Shown here: positions 47,961 to 56,231 of the stretch, in pieces
Position numbering within the stretch: position 1 is the stretch's first letter
Layout: each line of letters starts with the position of its first letter
Assembly: GCF_014466985.1 (NCBI RefSeq)
Contig: NZ_AP022826.1
Location: forward strand, 496,001 to 560,000
Direction: 5' to 3'
DNA from: Nitrosophilus labii
Lineage (GTDB): Bacteria; Campylobacterota; Campylobacteria; Campylobacterales; Nitratiruptoraceae
Length of the DNA stretch: 64,000 bases
The notes under the pieces: model-generated
What the model saw: the letters and a program-made list of their open reading frames with translations, nothing else
Database searches by the model: none
What the model was told of the DNA's origin: nothing
Translations under genes and position numbers: made by a program

Positions 47961-50142
47961 TTAAAAAGAGTATTTTATACCAGCATAATAAACCCTACCT
48001 GGATCTACAGTAATACTTGCGTCTTCTGCATCAAGTTTTCCGTCTCCACTTCTATCACTAAATAGATAGACGGTTCTATAGTATTGGTTATCGGTAACGT
48101 TATCAATGCGTACGAAAAACTCTAGATCCTTTCCTCTTAATTTGGTATTGTATCTAGCTTGAATGTTTAGAACTCCGTATGACGGCATCTTTACGAAATT
48201 TGTCTCATCTGAGTAATAGCTTGATTGCCAGTACCACTCGTTGATCAGTTTCCATTTAGGAGTTAATTTGATATAGGTGAAAAGATCAAATTTATGATGA
48301 GGAGTTCTAGGTAGTTGATTGCCGTTAATTTCATAAGTCTGATCTCCCGTAGATCTATAAGTGGGTGCTAAATCGACTGTGAACGGAATATGAGAAGTAT
48401 AATAGGCGTCAAGATAGGTATATGAAAAGTCAAAGGCTAGTTTTTTGCTCTTATCGCTTCCCAAAGAGAGCTCTACACCTTTACTTCTAGCATCTCCTAC
48501 ATTATCAAAATATACGTTAGAACCGTAAGAGTAGTATGTTCCCCCGTTTCTAGCTATAATATCTTTAGTATCTAGGATATAAGCCGATATGTCGTATCTA
48601 AAGCTGTTGTTAAGAGCATACTTTTTACCTCTAAAACCTATTTCGTAATTTATAGTAGTTTCGGTATCGATATCTGGGTTGTTCGCCGTATATCTGTTGG
48701 GATTGAAATCTGCTGCGTAAAGCTCGTAAACTCTTGGATTTCTAAATCCGGTAGAGATGTTTGTGTAAAATGTATCGTTTGAGGTTAGTTGATAGGTAGC
48801 TCCTACTCTATAAGAGAAGTTTTCAAAACTGTGATCTCTATTTACATTGTTTAGACTCCATACAGTTCCGTTATAGTCGTAACTTTGCTCTTCATACTCA
48901 TACTCTTCTTTATCGTATCTAGCGTTGAAAACAGCTGTTAGTTTAGAGGTTATCTTATGCTTTGTTTCGCCGTAAATCCCTAGTCTATCTTCGATTGCAT
49001 TAGAGTCGCTCCACTCTCCTTTATAGTAAGTACCCCTTCTACTAGTATAAGTTACTGTAGTGATATCGTACTCTTTTAACTCTCTTTCTCCTACGTCTAA
49101 ACCTAATCATATAGGCTAGATTGCCGATAGTGTCTCTATACTCTGTTTTTAGCCCTTTTTGGTAGATATCTTCTGTACTATCTCTTGTGTAAGTATCTTC
49201 ATAACCGTCGCTGTTTAGATCTTGTGGAGAGGCTTCATAGTCGTATAGATCTACGTAGTAGTAAACATTTGCCAAAAGATTTGCACCATTATCGAAATCT
49301 TTGCTATAAGTTATAAAATATTTATCTATATCTGAGTAATAGTCGTGATTCCAAGGAAGATCCGGATCGCTAGCACCGGTAGGATCAGTTTTTGCCGTAG
49401 TTACTCCGGTTACACTACCTCTTGAGCTCTCTTCATATTTTCTTGTTATATCGGCACCGAAGGTGATTTCGCTCATATCGTCTATAAAGTATGTAAATTT
49501 TCCGCTGACTGATTTTGACCAGTTTTCGCTCATATCCCAGTATCCGTCGGTGTAACGGTAAGCGGCGATTATGTTTGCTAGGTATTTTTCGGTAGCTTTA
49601 TACGCTGAGGCTCTATAGTTTTGATAGCTGTAGCTTCCAAATTCGGCTTCTACTTTAACCATATCTTTGTTTTTAGGTTTTTTGGTTGTTATGATAACGG
49701 CTCCGGCAAGAGCGTTTGGTCCATATAGATAAGAGGCTCCCCCTTTTATCACTTTAATGCTTTCTATCTCATCTAAGTTAAATTTTACTTTCCCTCCGTT
49801 TTGTAAAACAGGAACTCCATCTATAACTATGGCAACTCCCGTATCTTCCCACATAAACTCTTGTTGAGCCACCCCTCTCATATGTATCTCTACTATGTCT
49901 CCTGCTCGAACATCAGCTGTGATACCAGGTATAGTTCGAAGGATCTCGTTTATGTTTTTTGGGTCGATTATCTCAATCTTTTTTTCATCGATGACATCCG
50001 TTTTTGAAACTTCCGTTTTTGGGTCGGTAAAAATATCTTCGATAGTAGAAGACTCTACGACTATATTATCTAAAGATAGCTCCTCAGCGCATATCAAAGA
50101 GGAAAAGAGCGCTACACCTAACAATAAAAAATTTTTTTTCAT
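47961..50142 (-). pseudogene. TonB-dependent outer-membrane receptor, interrupted by a frameshift
   Basis: Signal peptide (about 1-18), plug domain (DIVVESS TonB box-like N-terminus, RTIPGITADVR, VIDGVP, IKVIKGGASYLYGPNA) and barrel. The first frame runs from 50142 to about 49110 (LAYMI) and then gives a nonsense basic tail to 49042. The other frame is open without a stop from about 49107 down to 47961 and reads as barrel (GLDVGERELKEYDI, later TGFRNPRVYEL) to the final aromatic residue. One extra base in ATGATTAGG (49102-49110) explains it. The repaired protein would have about 726 residues. Possibly a real mutation or a sequencing error. Confidence 0.88.
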
Positions 50143-50176
50143 TTAGGTACTCCTTTTGTGGTGTGTATCGAAAGGA

Positions 50177-50202
50177 AGTATAATGAATAAGTGTTAATTA
50201 AC
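50177..50202 (-). promoter_or_regulatory. candidate promoter and operator of the receptor operon
   Basis: Read on the minus strand, TATACT (50182-50177) is a plausible -10 box and the perfect palindrome GTTAATTAAC (50193-50202) overlaps the expected -35 region, as a repressor site would. Low certainty because the region is AT-rich. Confidence 0.3.
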
Positions 50203-50293
50203 TGTTAAATAAAACTTAAATAAAAATTTATATCTTAAAAATTATAAAAATATCCCTTTTTTGTTATTTTTTATCTATTTGACTTAAAGTGTG

Positions 50294-50302
50294 TGATATA
50301 AT
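50294..50302 (+). promoter_or_regulatory. extended -10 promoter of the phosphomannomutase gene
   Basis: TGATATAAT, an extended -10 box, about 39 bp before the TTG start at 50341; AAGGAG at 50330-50335 is the ribosome-binding site. Confidence 0.5.
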
Positions 50303-50340
50303 TTGAGCTGTTTTTTAGATAAAAATTTAAGGAGTTAACA

Positions 50341-51705
50341 TTGCATTCGATATTTAGAGAGTATGATATAAGAGGAATATTTGATATAGAGCTTAATGAA
50401 ACAATAGTTAAAAAAATAGGTTATTTTTTAGGCAAAAGAGTAAAAAAGTTTGGTAAGTATGTTGCTATAGGATATGATGCGAGGCTGCATTCTCCAACTC
50501 TTTTTAATTGGTTAACTAGCGGGTTTAACAAGGCTGGAGTGGAAGTTTTAAGTATGGGGATGGTTCCAACGCCGGTAAACTATTTTAGTAATTATCAAGA
50601 GTTTGATATTGAGGACAAAAAGATAACTCCCTCGGCTTCAGTTATGATAACAGGTTCGCACAATCCTCCGGAGTATAACGGTTTTAAGATAACGATAGAT
50701 AAAAAACCTTTTTTTGGTGAAGATATATATAAGCTTGGCGATGAGGTGGTAGGTAGCGATATTGTTATTGAAGACAATGAAAAATATCACTTTATAGATG
50801 CGAAAGATAAGTATATAGAGTATATGAACGAAAAATTTTCCCATATATCTTCTTTAGATAAAAAGATAGCCGTAGATTGCGGTAACGGCGTAGCTGGAAT
50901 AGTAATAGAGCCTATTTTTAACTCTTTAAAACTAGATTTTAACTCTTTGTACTGCGAGCCTGACGGAACTTTTCCCAACCACCATCCAGACCCAAGCGAA
51001 GAAGAGAACCTAAAAGATCTAAAAGAGGCTTTAAAAGAGGCTGATTTAGGTTTTGCCTATGACGGAGATGCGGATAGAATAGCTTTTTTAACCAAAGAGC
51101 ATAATTTCAAAGGAGATGAATTAGCTATAATTTTTGCTAAAGAGATAGAAAATCCGGTAGTCGTCGGCGAGGTAAAATGTTCCGGGATAATGTATGAAGA
51201 GATAAACAAAATAGGCAAAGCGATTATGTATAAAACGGGACATAGTAATCTTAAGGTAAAGATGAAAGAGGTAGGCGCCGATTTGGCGGCCGAAGTTAGC
51301 GGTCATATCTTTTTCGCCGATAGATATTTTGGTTATGATGACGCTATATACGCTACACTTAGGGTTTTAGAATTGATTAAAAATGGCGTTGATTTTGATG
51401 CTCAGATTGCAAAACTTCCAAAAGTTTATAATACACCTGAAATCAAGATAGAAACTAGTGAAGAGAAAAAGTTTGAGATTATTGAAAAATTAAAAGAGTC
51501 TTTAAAAAATCCCCCCGCGGATTTTCCAAAAATAGAAGAGATTATTGATGTTGATGGAGTAAGGGTTGTTTTTGAGGAGGGTTGGGCTCTTGTTAGAGCA
51601 AGCAATACAACACCGGTTTTAGTGACTAGATTTGAGGCTAAAGATAAAGAGAGGGCAGAGTATTATCAAAAAAAGATTTTAGAAATTTTAGATATGATTA
51701 TGTAA
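50341..51705 (+). CDS. phosphomannomutase/phosphoglucomutase
   Basis: 454 residues from TTG 50341. FREYDIRGIF opens the protein; the phosphoserine loop is TGSHNPPEYNGFK (about 101-113), the metal loop DGDADR (about 241-246), the sugar loop EVSGH (about 317-321) and the phosphate-binding loop RASNTTP near the C-terminus. AlgC-type enzyme supplying sugar phosphates for LPS/capsule. Divergent from the receptor operon. Confidence 0.93.
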   Translation: MHSIFREYDIRGIFDIELNETIVKKIGYFLGKRVKKFGKYVAIGYDARLHSPTLFNWLTSGFNKAGVEVLSMGMVPTPVNYFSNYQEFDIEDKKITPSASVMITGSHNPPEYNGFKITIDKKPFFGEDIYKLGDEVVGSDIVIEDNEKYHFIDAKDKYIEYMNEKFSHISSLDKKIAVDCGNGVAGIVIEPIFNSLKLDFNSLYCEPDGTFPNHHPDPSEEENLKDLKEALKEADLGFAYDGDADRIAFLTKEHNFKGDELAIIFAKEIENPVVVGEVKCSGIMYEEINKIGKAIMYKTGHSNLKVKMKEVGADLAAEVSGHIFFADRYFGYDDAIYATLRVLELIKNGVDFDAQIAKLPKVYNTPEIKIETSEEKKFEIIEKLKESLKNPPADFPKIEEIIDVDGVRVVFEEGWALVRASNTTPVLVTRFEAKDKERAEYYQKKILEILDMIM

Positions 51706-51713
51706 CTATTAGT

Positions 51714-51907
51714 ATATTGAACGCTCTGAAAAATTACCAAATTTCACTCAAGCAAGTTGTAATTTTTCCTTTTAGGAAAGCTTGAAAATTTTATTAAAAA
51801 GTACTAAGCAAGCGTACTTTTTTCGCTTTATGGCGAACATAAAATTTTCAAGCTAAAATTACAAAGCTTTCGCTCAATTTATAATTTTTCAGAGGTCTCT
51901 ATTAGTT
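51714..51907. repeat. dispersed palindromic repeat, copy C
   Basis: About 195 bp between the phosphomannomutase and pyrC. Left and right arms share CTCTGAAAAATTA, GTAATTTT, GCTTGAAAATTTTAT and AAAAAGTAC in inverted order, so the whole element folds into one long hairpin. It shares blocks with copies A and B. Confidence 0.82.
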
Positions 51908-51908
51908 A

Positions 51909-51942
51909 TTAGTGTATTGGTAATCTTTGTTTAATACACTAA
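51909..51942 (+). promoter_or_regulatory. 10-bp inverted repeat upstream of pyrC
   Basis: TTAGTGTATT (51909-51918) and AATACACTAA (51933-51942) are exact inverse copies with a 14-nt spacer, ending 40 bp before the pyrC ATG. No T-run follows, so an operator or leader hairpin is more likely than a terminator. Confidence 0.4.
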
Positions 51943-51982
51943 ATATATCATCAACAAATAAAAGATAACAAAAAGGATATAA

Positions 51983-52990
51983 ATGCAAATAAAGCTAAAT
52001 TCTCCTCTTGATATGCATCTACATTTAAGAGACGGCGATATGTTAAAAACTGTAGCGCCTCTAAGCGCCAAAACATTTAGCGGCGCTATAATTATGCCCA
52101 ATCTCGTCCCACCAATAACGACTAAAGAGGCGCTTTTAAGCTATAAAGAGAGGATCTTAAAAGCTATAGGCAGAGAGAATTTTATACCCTATATGACACT
52201 CTTTTTTAAAACCGACTACGATTATGAGTTTTTAAAAGATATAAAAGATGAGATTTTAGCGATAAAGCTCTATCCTGCTGGGATTACAACAAACAGTGAA
52301 GATGGTGTGGATAATTTCAGTATAGATTCTTTAGCTCCTATTTTAGAGGCTATGAGCGAGCTTGGTATAGTTTTATGTGTTCACGGAGAGACGAACGGTT
52401 TTGTAATGGATAGAGAGGCTGAGTTTATCCCTATATACGAAAAAATCGCAAAAAGATTTCCCAAACTAAAGATTATCATGGAACATATAACCACAAAAGA
52501 GGCGGTAGAGGCTTTGGATAGGTACGAAAATCTTTACGCTACCATAACTCTACATCATCTTTTTATAACTTTGGACGATGTAGCAGGAGGTCTTTTGAGA
52601 CCACATCTGTTTTGTAAACCGATCGCCAAAAGACCCGAAGATAGAATGGCATTGAGGAAGGTGGCTTTTAGCGCTCATGAAAAGGTGATGTTCGGAAGCG
52701 ATTCCGCGCCTCACCCAAGAGACAAAAAAGAGGCTCCCGGATGTGCTGCCGGGGTATTTACGGCTCCCGTTGCTCTACCGGCTCTAGCGCAAATCTTTTA
52801 TGAAGCGGGAGCCATAGAAAATCTTCAAAAGTTTGTTAGCCAAAACGCTCAAAATATTTACGGCGTTACACCTCCTTTAAAAGAGGTGATTTTAGAAATG
52901 GAGAGTTTTGAAGTTCCTAAAGAATATAACGGCGTCGTACCTATGTTTGCAGGTGAGAGTTTAAGTTGGAGAGTAAAAGATGTCATTTAA
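51983..52990 (+). CDS. pyrC: dihydroorotase
   Basis: 335 residues, class II (PyrC) size. DMHLHLRDG gives the two metal histidines (about residues 11-13), [12 protein letters not shown] surrounds the carboxylated lysine (about 90), and HGE (about 130), MEHITT (about 165) and GSDSAPHP (about 237) supply the remaining ligands and the catalytic aspartate. It cyclises carbamoyl-aspartate in pyrimidine synthesis. AAAAGGA precedes the ATG. The end overlaps the response regulator by 11 bp. Confidence 0.95.
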   Translation: MQIKLNSPLDMHLHLRDGDMLKTVAPLSAKTFSGAIIMPNLVPPITTKEALLSYKERILKAIGRENFIPYMTLFFKTDYDYEFLKDIKDEILAIKLYPAGITTNSEDGVDNFSIDSLAPILEAMSELGIVLCVHGETNGFVMDREAEFIPIYEKIAKRFPKLKIIMEHITTKEAVEALDRYENLYATITLHHLFITLDDVAGGLLRPHLFCKPIAKRPEDRMALRKVAFSAHEKVMFGSDSAPHPRDKKEAPGCAAGVFTAPVALPALAQIFYEAGAIENLQKFVSQNAQNIYGVTPPLKEVILEMESFEVPKEYNGVVPMFAGESLSWRVKDVI

Positions 52991-53636
52991 AATACTTCTT
53001 TTGGAAGATGATAAACTTTTTGCCGAAACGATAGAGGATTTTTTAGAAGAGGAGAACTTTATCGTAAGTGTTGTGGATGACGCTAAAAAAGCGCTTAATA
53101 GGTGTTATAAAGGAAAATATGATCTATATATATTTGACGTAAAAGTTCCTTATATGAGCGGATTTGATCTTTTAAAAGAGTTAAGAAACTCCGGAGATGA
53201 TACTCCTACTATCTTTATAACTTCGCTAAAAGAGAAAGAGGATCTATCAGAAGGTTTTATGGCCGGAGCCGACGATTATCTAAAAAAACCGGTAGATCTT
53301 GAGGAACTTCTTTTTAGAATTAAAGCAATTCTTAAAAGAAGTGTTGGAGAAGAGCTTATCTCTTTTGGAGAGTTTAGATTTGATATGAAAAGAAAGATCT
53401 TAACGAAAAACGATAAAGAGATAGAGTTAAACCCAAAAGAGCTTGAACTATTGGCGCTTCTTTTAAAAAATAGAGGAAAAACCGTTACGAAAGAGATGAT
53501 TTTTGAAACTCTTTGGAATCCAGACGAGATTATAAGCGAAGGGGCATTAAGGGTGTATATAAACAACATTAAAAAAACTATAGGTAAAGAGTATATAACA
53601 AATATAAGAGGGGTTGGTTACAGATTTGAAAAATAG
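52980..53636 (+). CDS. OmpR-family response regulator
   Basis: 218 residues. The receiver domain has acidic residues ED at about 8-10, the phosphorylated Asp in [11 protein letters not shown] (about 51), and the conserved lysine in LKKPVD (about 102). A winged-helix DNA-binding domain follows (about 125-218; [10 protein letters not shown] and INNIKKTIG, ending in IRGVGYRF). It overlaps pyrC and the kinase, and stands at the head of the exbBD-tonB-nosL cluster, which it probably controls. Confidence 0.93.
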   Translation: MSFKILLLEDDKLFAETIEDFLEEENFIVSVVDDAKKALNRCYKGKYDLYIFDVKVPYMSGFDLLKELRNSGDDTPTIFITSLKEKEDLSEGFMAGADDYLKKPVDLEELLFRIKAILKRSVGEELISFGEFRFDMKRKILTKNDKEIELNPKELELLALLLKNRGKTVTKEMIFETLWNPDEIISEGALRVYINNIKKTIGKEYITNIRGVGYRFEK

Positions 53637-54471
53637 TTCTGAAATAATAAAGTTTTTAATCTTATTTGTCATTATTAGCGCTATTTTACTTATAATCCAG
53701 TTTATAACTTTAAAATTTTTGGGATTTACCGAAGAAAATTTTATGTACGCCTCTTTAATCACTCTATTTTTTTCTATATTTTTCGGTTTTTTGCTCTCTA
53801 AATTTTCTCTAACTTCGGTGATACAAACAAATAGACTCTTAGATAGACTTTTAAAGGATACCCTGCATGAACTCAATATTCCCGTAGCTACTATTTTAGC
53901 AAACGTTAGTATGATCAAAAGAAGAGAAAAAGATGAAAAGAAGCTAAAAAGATTATCAAGGATCCAAAAAGCATCCGAGCAGCTTTTAAATCTTTACAAA
54001 GATTTAGACTATTTCATAAAAAGAGAGATACAAAAAGTTAATTATGAGGTGTTTAATCTTAAAGAGTTGGTAGAAGATAGGATAAACTTTTTTGAAGACG
54101 TAAAAAATAGTATTGAAATATATACAGATTTAAAAGAGGTTTATGTAAAAGCTGACAAAAGTGGTTTTTCAAAAACTATAGACAATCTTCTCTCAAACGC
54201 TATCAAATATAACAAAAAAGATGGTTTTATAAAAATAGTTCTTAACAAAAAAGAGCTTGTTTTCGAAGATAGTGGCATAGGGATGGATGAGAGCGAGATT
54301 GTTAAGATTTTTGAGAGATATTATCAATCTTCCGATTCAAAAAGTGGGTACGGTATAGGACTCAATATCGTTAAATCTTTTTGTGACGAAAATGGTATAT
54401 TGATTTCAATAGATTCAAAAAAGGGAATTGGTACGAAAATTTCATTAAACATTCAGAAAATTTTAACTTAA
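53626..54471 (+). CDS. two-component sensor histidine kinase with almost no periplasmic domain
   Basis: About 281 residues from TTG 53626 (TTG 53614 is the alternative). Two membrane segments (about 8-28 and 35-57) are joined by only a few residues, so there is no extracytoplasmic sensor domain. The H-box reads LHELNIPVATILAN (His about 79), the N-box NAIKYNKKDG, with G1 DSGIGMD and G2 GYGIGLNIV. It must sense within the membrane, in the cytoplasm or through a partner protein. Cognate to the overlapping response regulator. Confidence 0.9.
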   Translation: MKNSSEIIKFLILFVIISAILLIIQFITLKFLGFTEENFMYASLITLFFSIFFGFLLSKFSLTSVIQTNRLLDRLLKDTLHELNIPVATILANVSMIKRREKDEKKLKRLSRIQKASEQLLNLYKDLDYFIKREIQKVNYEVFNLKELVEDRINFFEDVKNSIEIYTDLKEVYVKADKSGFSKTIDNLLSNAIKYNKKDGFIKIVLNKKELVFEDSGIGMDESEIVKIFERYYQSSDSKSGYGIGLNIVKSFCDENGILISIDSKKGIGTKISLNIQKILT

Positions 54472-54522
54472 AATTAACATTTTTTTGTAAAAATTAGGTA
54501 ATTAAAAATTTAAAGGTTATGG

Positions 54523-54948
54523 ATGCATGGTTTAAAAGAGCTTGTGGATTACGGAGTAATAGGATTATTGGGGGTTATGAGTTTTGTAGCGGTGTGGCTA
54601 GCGATAGAGAGATATCTTTTTTATAGAAAAGTTGACTTAAACAAATATAAAGATAAAAACGAGTTAGAGATAGATCTTAGCAACAATCTTTCTATGATTG
54701 CTACCATAGCTTCAAACGCTCCTTATATAGGACTTTTAGGAACGGTTTTAGGGATAATGCTTACATTTTATACGATGGGACAACAGGGGATGGTTCAGAC
54801 TAAAGAGATTATGATAGGTTTGGCTCTAGCTCTTAAAGCAACTGCTATGGGTCTGATTGTAGCTATTCCCGCTTCTATTTTTTACAATCTTCTTATAAGA
54901 AAGATGGAAGTTTTGATTGCAAAATGGGAAAGTATGCATGAAAATTAA
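54523..54948 (+). CDS. exbB: ExbB/TolQ-type proton channel subunit
   Basis: 141 residues with three membrane segments (about 10-33, 63-85, 103-125). APYIGLLGTVLGIMLTF and GLALALKATAMGLIVAIP are the family signatures. It forms the proton-driven motor with ExbD and TonB for outer-membrane receptors. The end overlaps exbD by 11 bp. Confidence 0.92.
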   Translation: MHGLKELVDYGVIGLLGVMSFVAVWLAIERYLFYRKVDLNKYKDKNELEIDLSNNLSMIATIASNAPYIGLLGTVLGIMLTFYTMGQQGMVQTKEIMIGLALALKATAMGLIVAIPASIFYNLLIRKMEVLIAKWESMHEN

Positions 54949-55312
54949 AAAGTTTGACTCTATAAACGTAATACCTTTTATAGATATTATGTTGGTTTTA
55001 TTGGTTATCGTTTTGACAACCGCTTCTTTTATAGCTAAAGGGGCTATACCTTTAGATCTTCCTAAAGGTGAGAGCTCAAAAGAGCTTCCTTTGAAAAAGA
55101 TAGAGATATCTATAACGAAAGAGGGAAGGATATTTTATAACTCAAAAGAGACTAACATTGAAGAACTTAAAGGGTTACTTGCAAAAGTTAACAAAAAAGA
55201 TAATGTTGTGATTAGAAGCGATAAAAACTCAAAGTTTGAATATTTTGTTCAGGTTATCGATATCTTGAAAAATAGAGATATCGACAATATAACTATAGTT
55301 ACCGTAAAATAG
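54938..55312 (+). CDS. exbD: ExbD/TolR-type motor subunit
   Basis: 124 residues from ATG 54938 (an in-frame ATG at 54917 would add seven residues inside exbB). One membrane segment with the proton-path aspartate in NVIPFIDIMLVLLVIV (about residue 15), then a periplasmic domain. Partner of ExbB and TonB in the same operon. Confidence 0.92.
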   Translation: MKIKKFDSINVIPFIDIMLVLLVIVLTTASFIAKGAIPLDLPKGESSKELPLKKIEISITKEGRIFYNSKETNIEELKGLLAKVNKKDNVVIRSDKNSKFEYFVQVIDILKNRDIDNITIVTVK

Positions 55313-55321
55313 AAGGGCAAA

Positions 55322-56176
55322 ATGAAAAAAAGTTTTTTTCTCTCTTTACTTTTTCATACTATTTTGTTTTCTGCCTTTTTTTATCTTTTCGAGGAGCTTG
55401 AAATTGCAAAAAAAGGGGAAAAAGTAATATCGGTAACTATGTTAGAGCTAAAAAAGGTTGCTCTTTCAAACAACTCTTGTAATTGTGGATGTAATGTTCC
55501 TAAGCCAAAAGAGGTTAAAAAAAAGGAACCGGTAAAAAAGATTGAAAAGAAGATAGAACAAAAACCCAAGCCTGAACCCAAACCTGAACCCAAACCAAAG
55601 CCAAAGCCCAAACCGAAACCCAAGCCAAAACCCAAACCGAAACCCAAATCGAAACCCAAATCGAAACCCAAGCCGAAACCCAAGCCGAAACCTGAACCTA
55701 AGCCCGAACCTAAGCCTAAGCCTGAGCCAAAACCTAAACCGGAACCTAAAAAAGAGAATACTTTTAAAGAGAACGTAGAAAAGATTCAAGAGATTAAAGA
55801 TACAGATGAACTTCAAAAAGTTGCCGATACCTCTGAGCTTTGTGAAGACACTGCGGTAGTTAACAAAACTTCTGTGGCAAAACCCGCAATGAGTCAAAAA
55901 GAGTTTAATCTCTTTTTAAGTAAGATAAAAGAGGCGGTAGAAAGACACAAAAAATATCCAAGAATCGCAAGAAGACTTCGTAAAGAGGGGGTGGTAATAA
56001 TTGAGTTTAAATTATACCCCAATGGAGAGATAAAAGAGTTAAAAATCTTACAAAGTGCGGGAAAGATTTTAGATAGATGTACTAAAAAATGTATAGAAAA
56101 AGCCTCTTTAGAGTTTCCAAAACCTCTAGAAACCGTAGTTTTAAAGATTCCAATCGAGTATAAACTTAGAAATTAA
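55322..56176 (+). CDS. tonB: TonB energy-transducing protein with long Lys-Pro arm
   Basis: 284 residues. One N-terminal membrane anchor (about 5-20) carries a histidine (SLLFHTILF), as TonB should. A short cysteine motif CNCGC lies at about 55-59, then a rigid Lys-Pro/Glu-Pro arm (about 62-145) and the C-terminal TonB domain (YPRIARRLRKEGVV to the end, about 217-284). The arm spans the periplasm to the receptor; the cysteine motif is not typical of TonB. RNA for the arm is built of 6-bp repeats, see the separate entry. Confidence 0.92.
   Translation: MKKSFFLSLLFHTILFSAFFYLFEELEIAKKGEKVISVTMLELKKVALSNNSCNCGCNVPKPKEVKKKEPVKKIEKKIEQKPKPEPKPEPKPKPKPKPKPKPKPKPKPKSKPKSKPKPKPKPKPEPKPEPKPKPEPKPKPEPKKENTFKENVEKIQEIKDTDELQKVADTSELCEDTAVVNKTSVAKPAMSQKEFNLFLSKIKEAVERHKKYPRIARRLRKEGVVIIEFKLYPNGEIKELKILQSAGKILDRCTKKCIEKASLEFPKPLETVVLKIPIEYKLRN
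55561..55752 (+). repeat. 6-bp minisatellite encoding the TonB Lys-Pro arm
   Basis: Tandem hexamers of the type AAACCC / AAGCCA / GAACCT, interrupted by a few AAATCG (Ser) units. Such tracts can change length by slippage in steps of two codons without breaking the frame. Confidence 0.85.
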
Positions 56177-56231
56177 CGTTATATTAATGTTAAGATTATA
56201 TTATAAAGATATAATTTTTAAAGGAGTCGTT

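Noticed and set aside
49042-49115. Arg/Lys-rich C-terminal tail on the TonB receptor's first frame
   Set aside because: It is an out-of-frame reading; the other frame continues the barrel without stops.
55381-55897. Long open frames opposite tonB on the minus strand
   Set aside because: They are low-complexity mirror images of the Lys-Pro repeat (Gly/Phe/Leu or Arg/Phe runs) without start signals.
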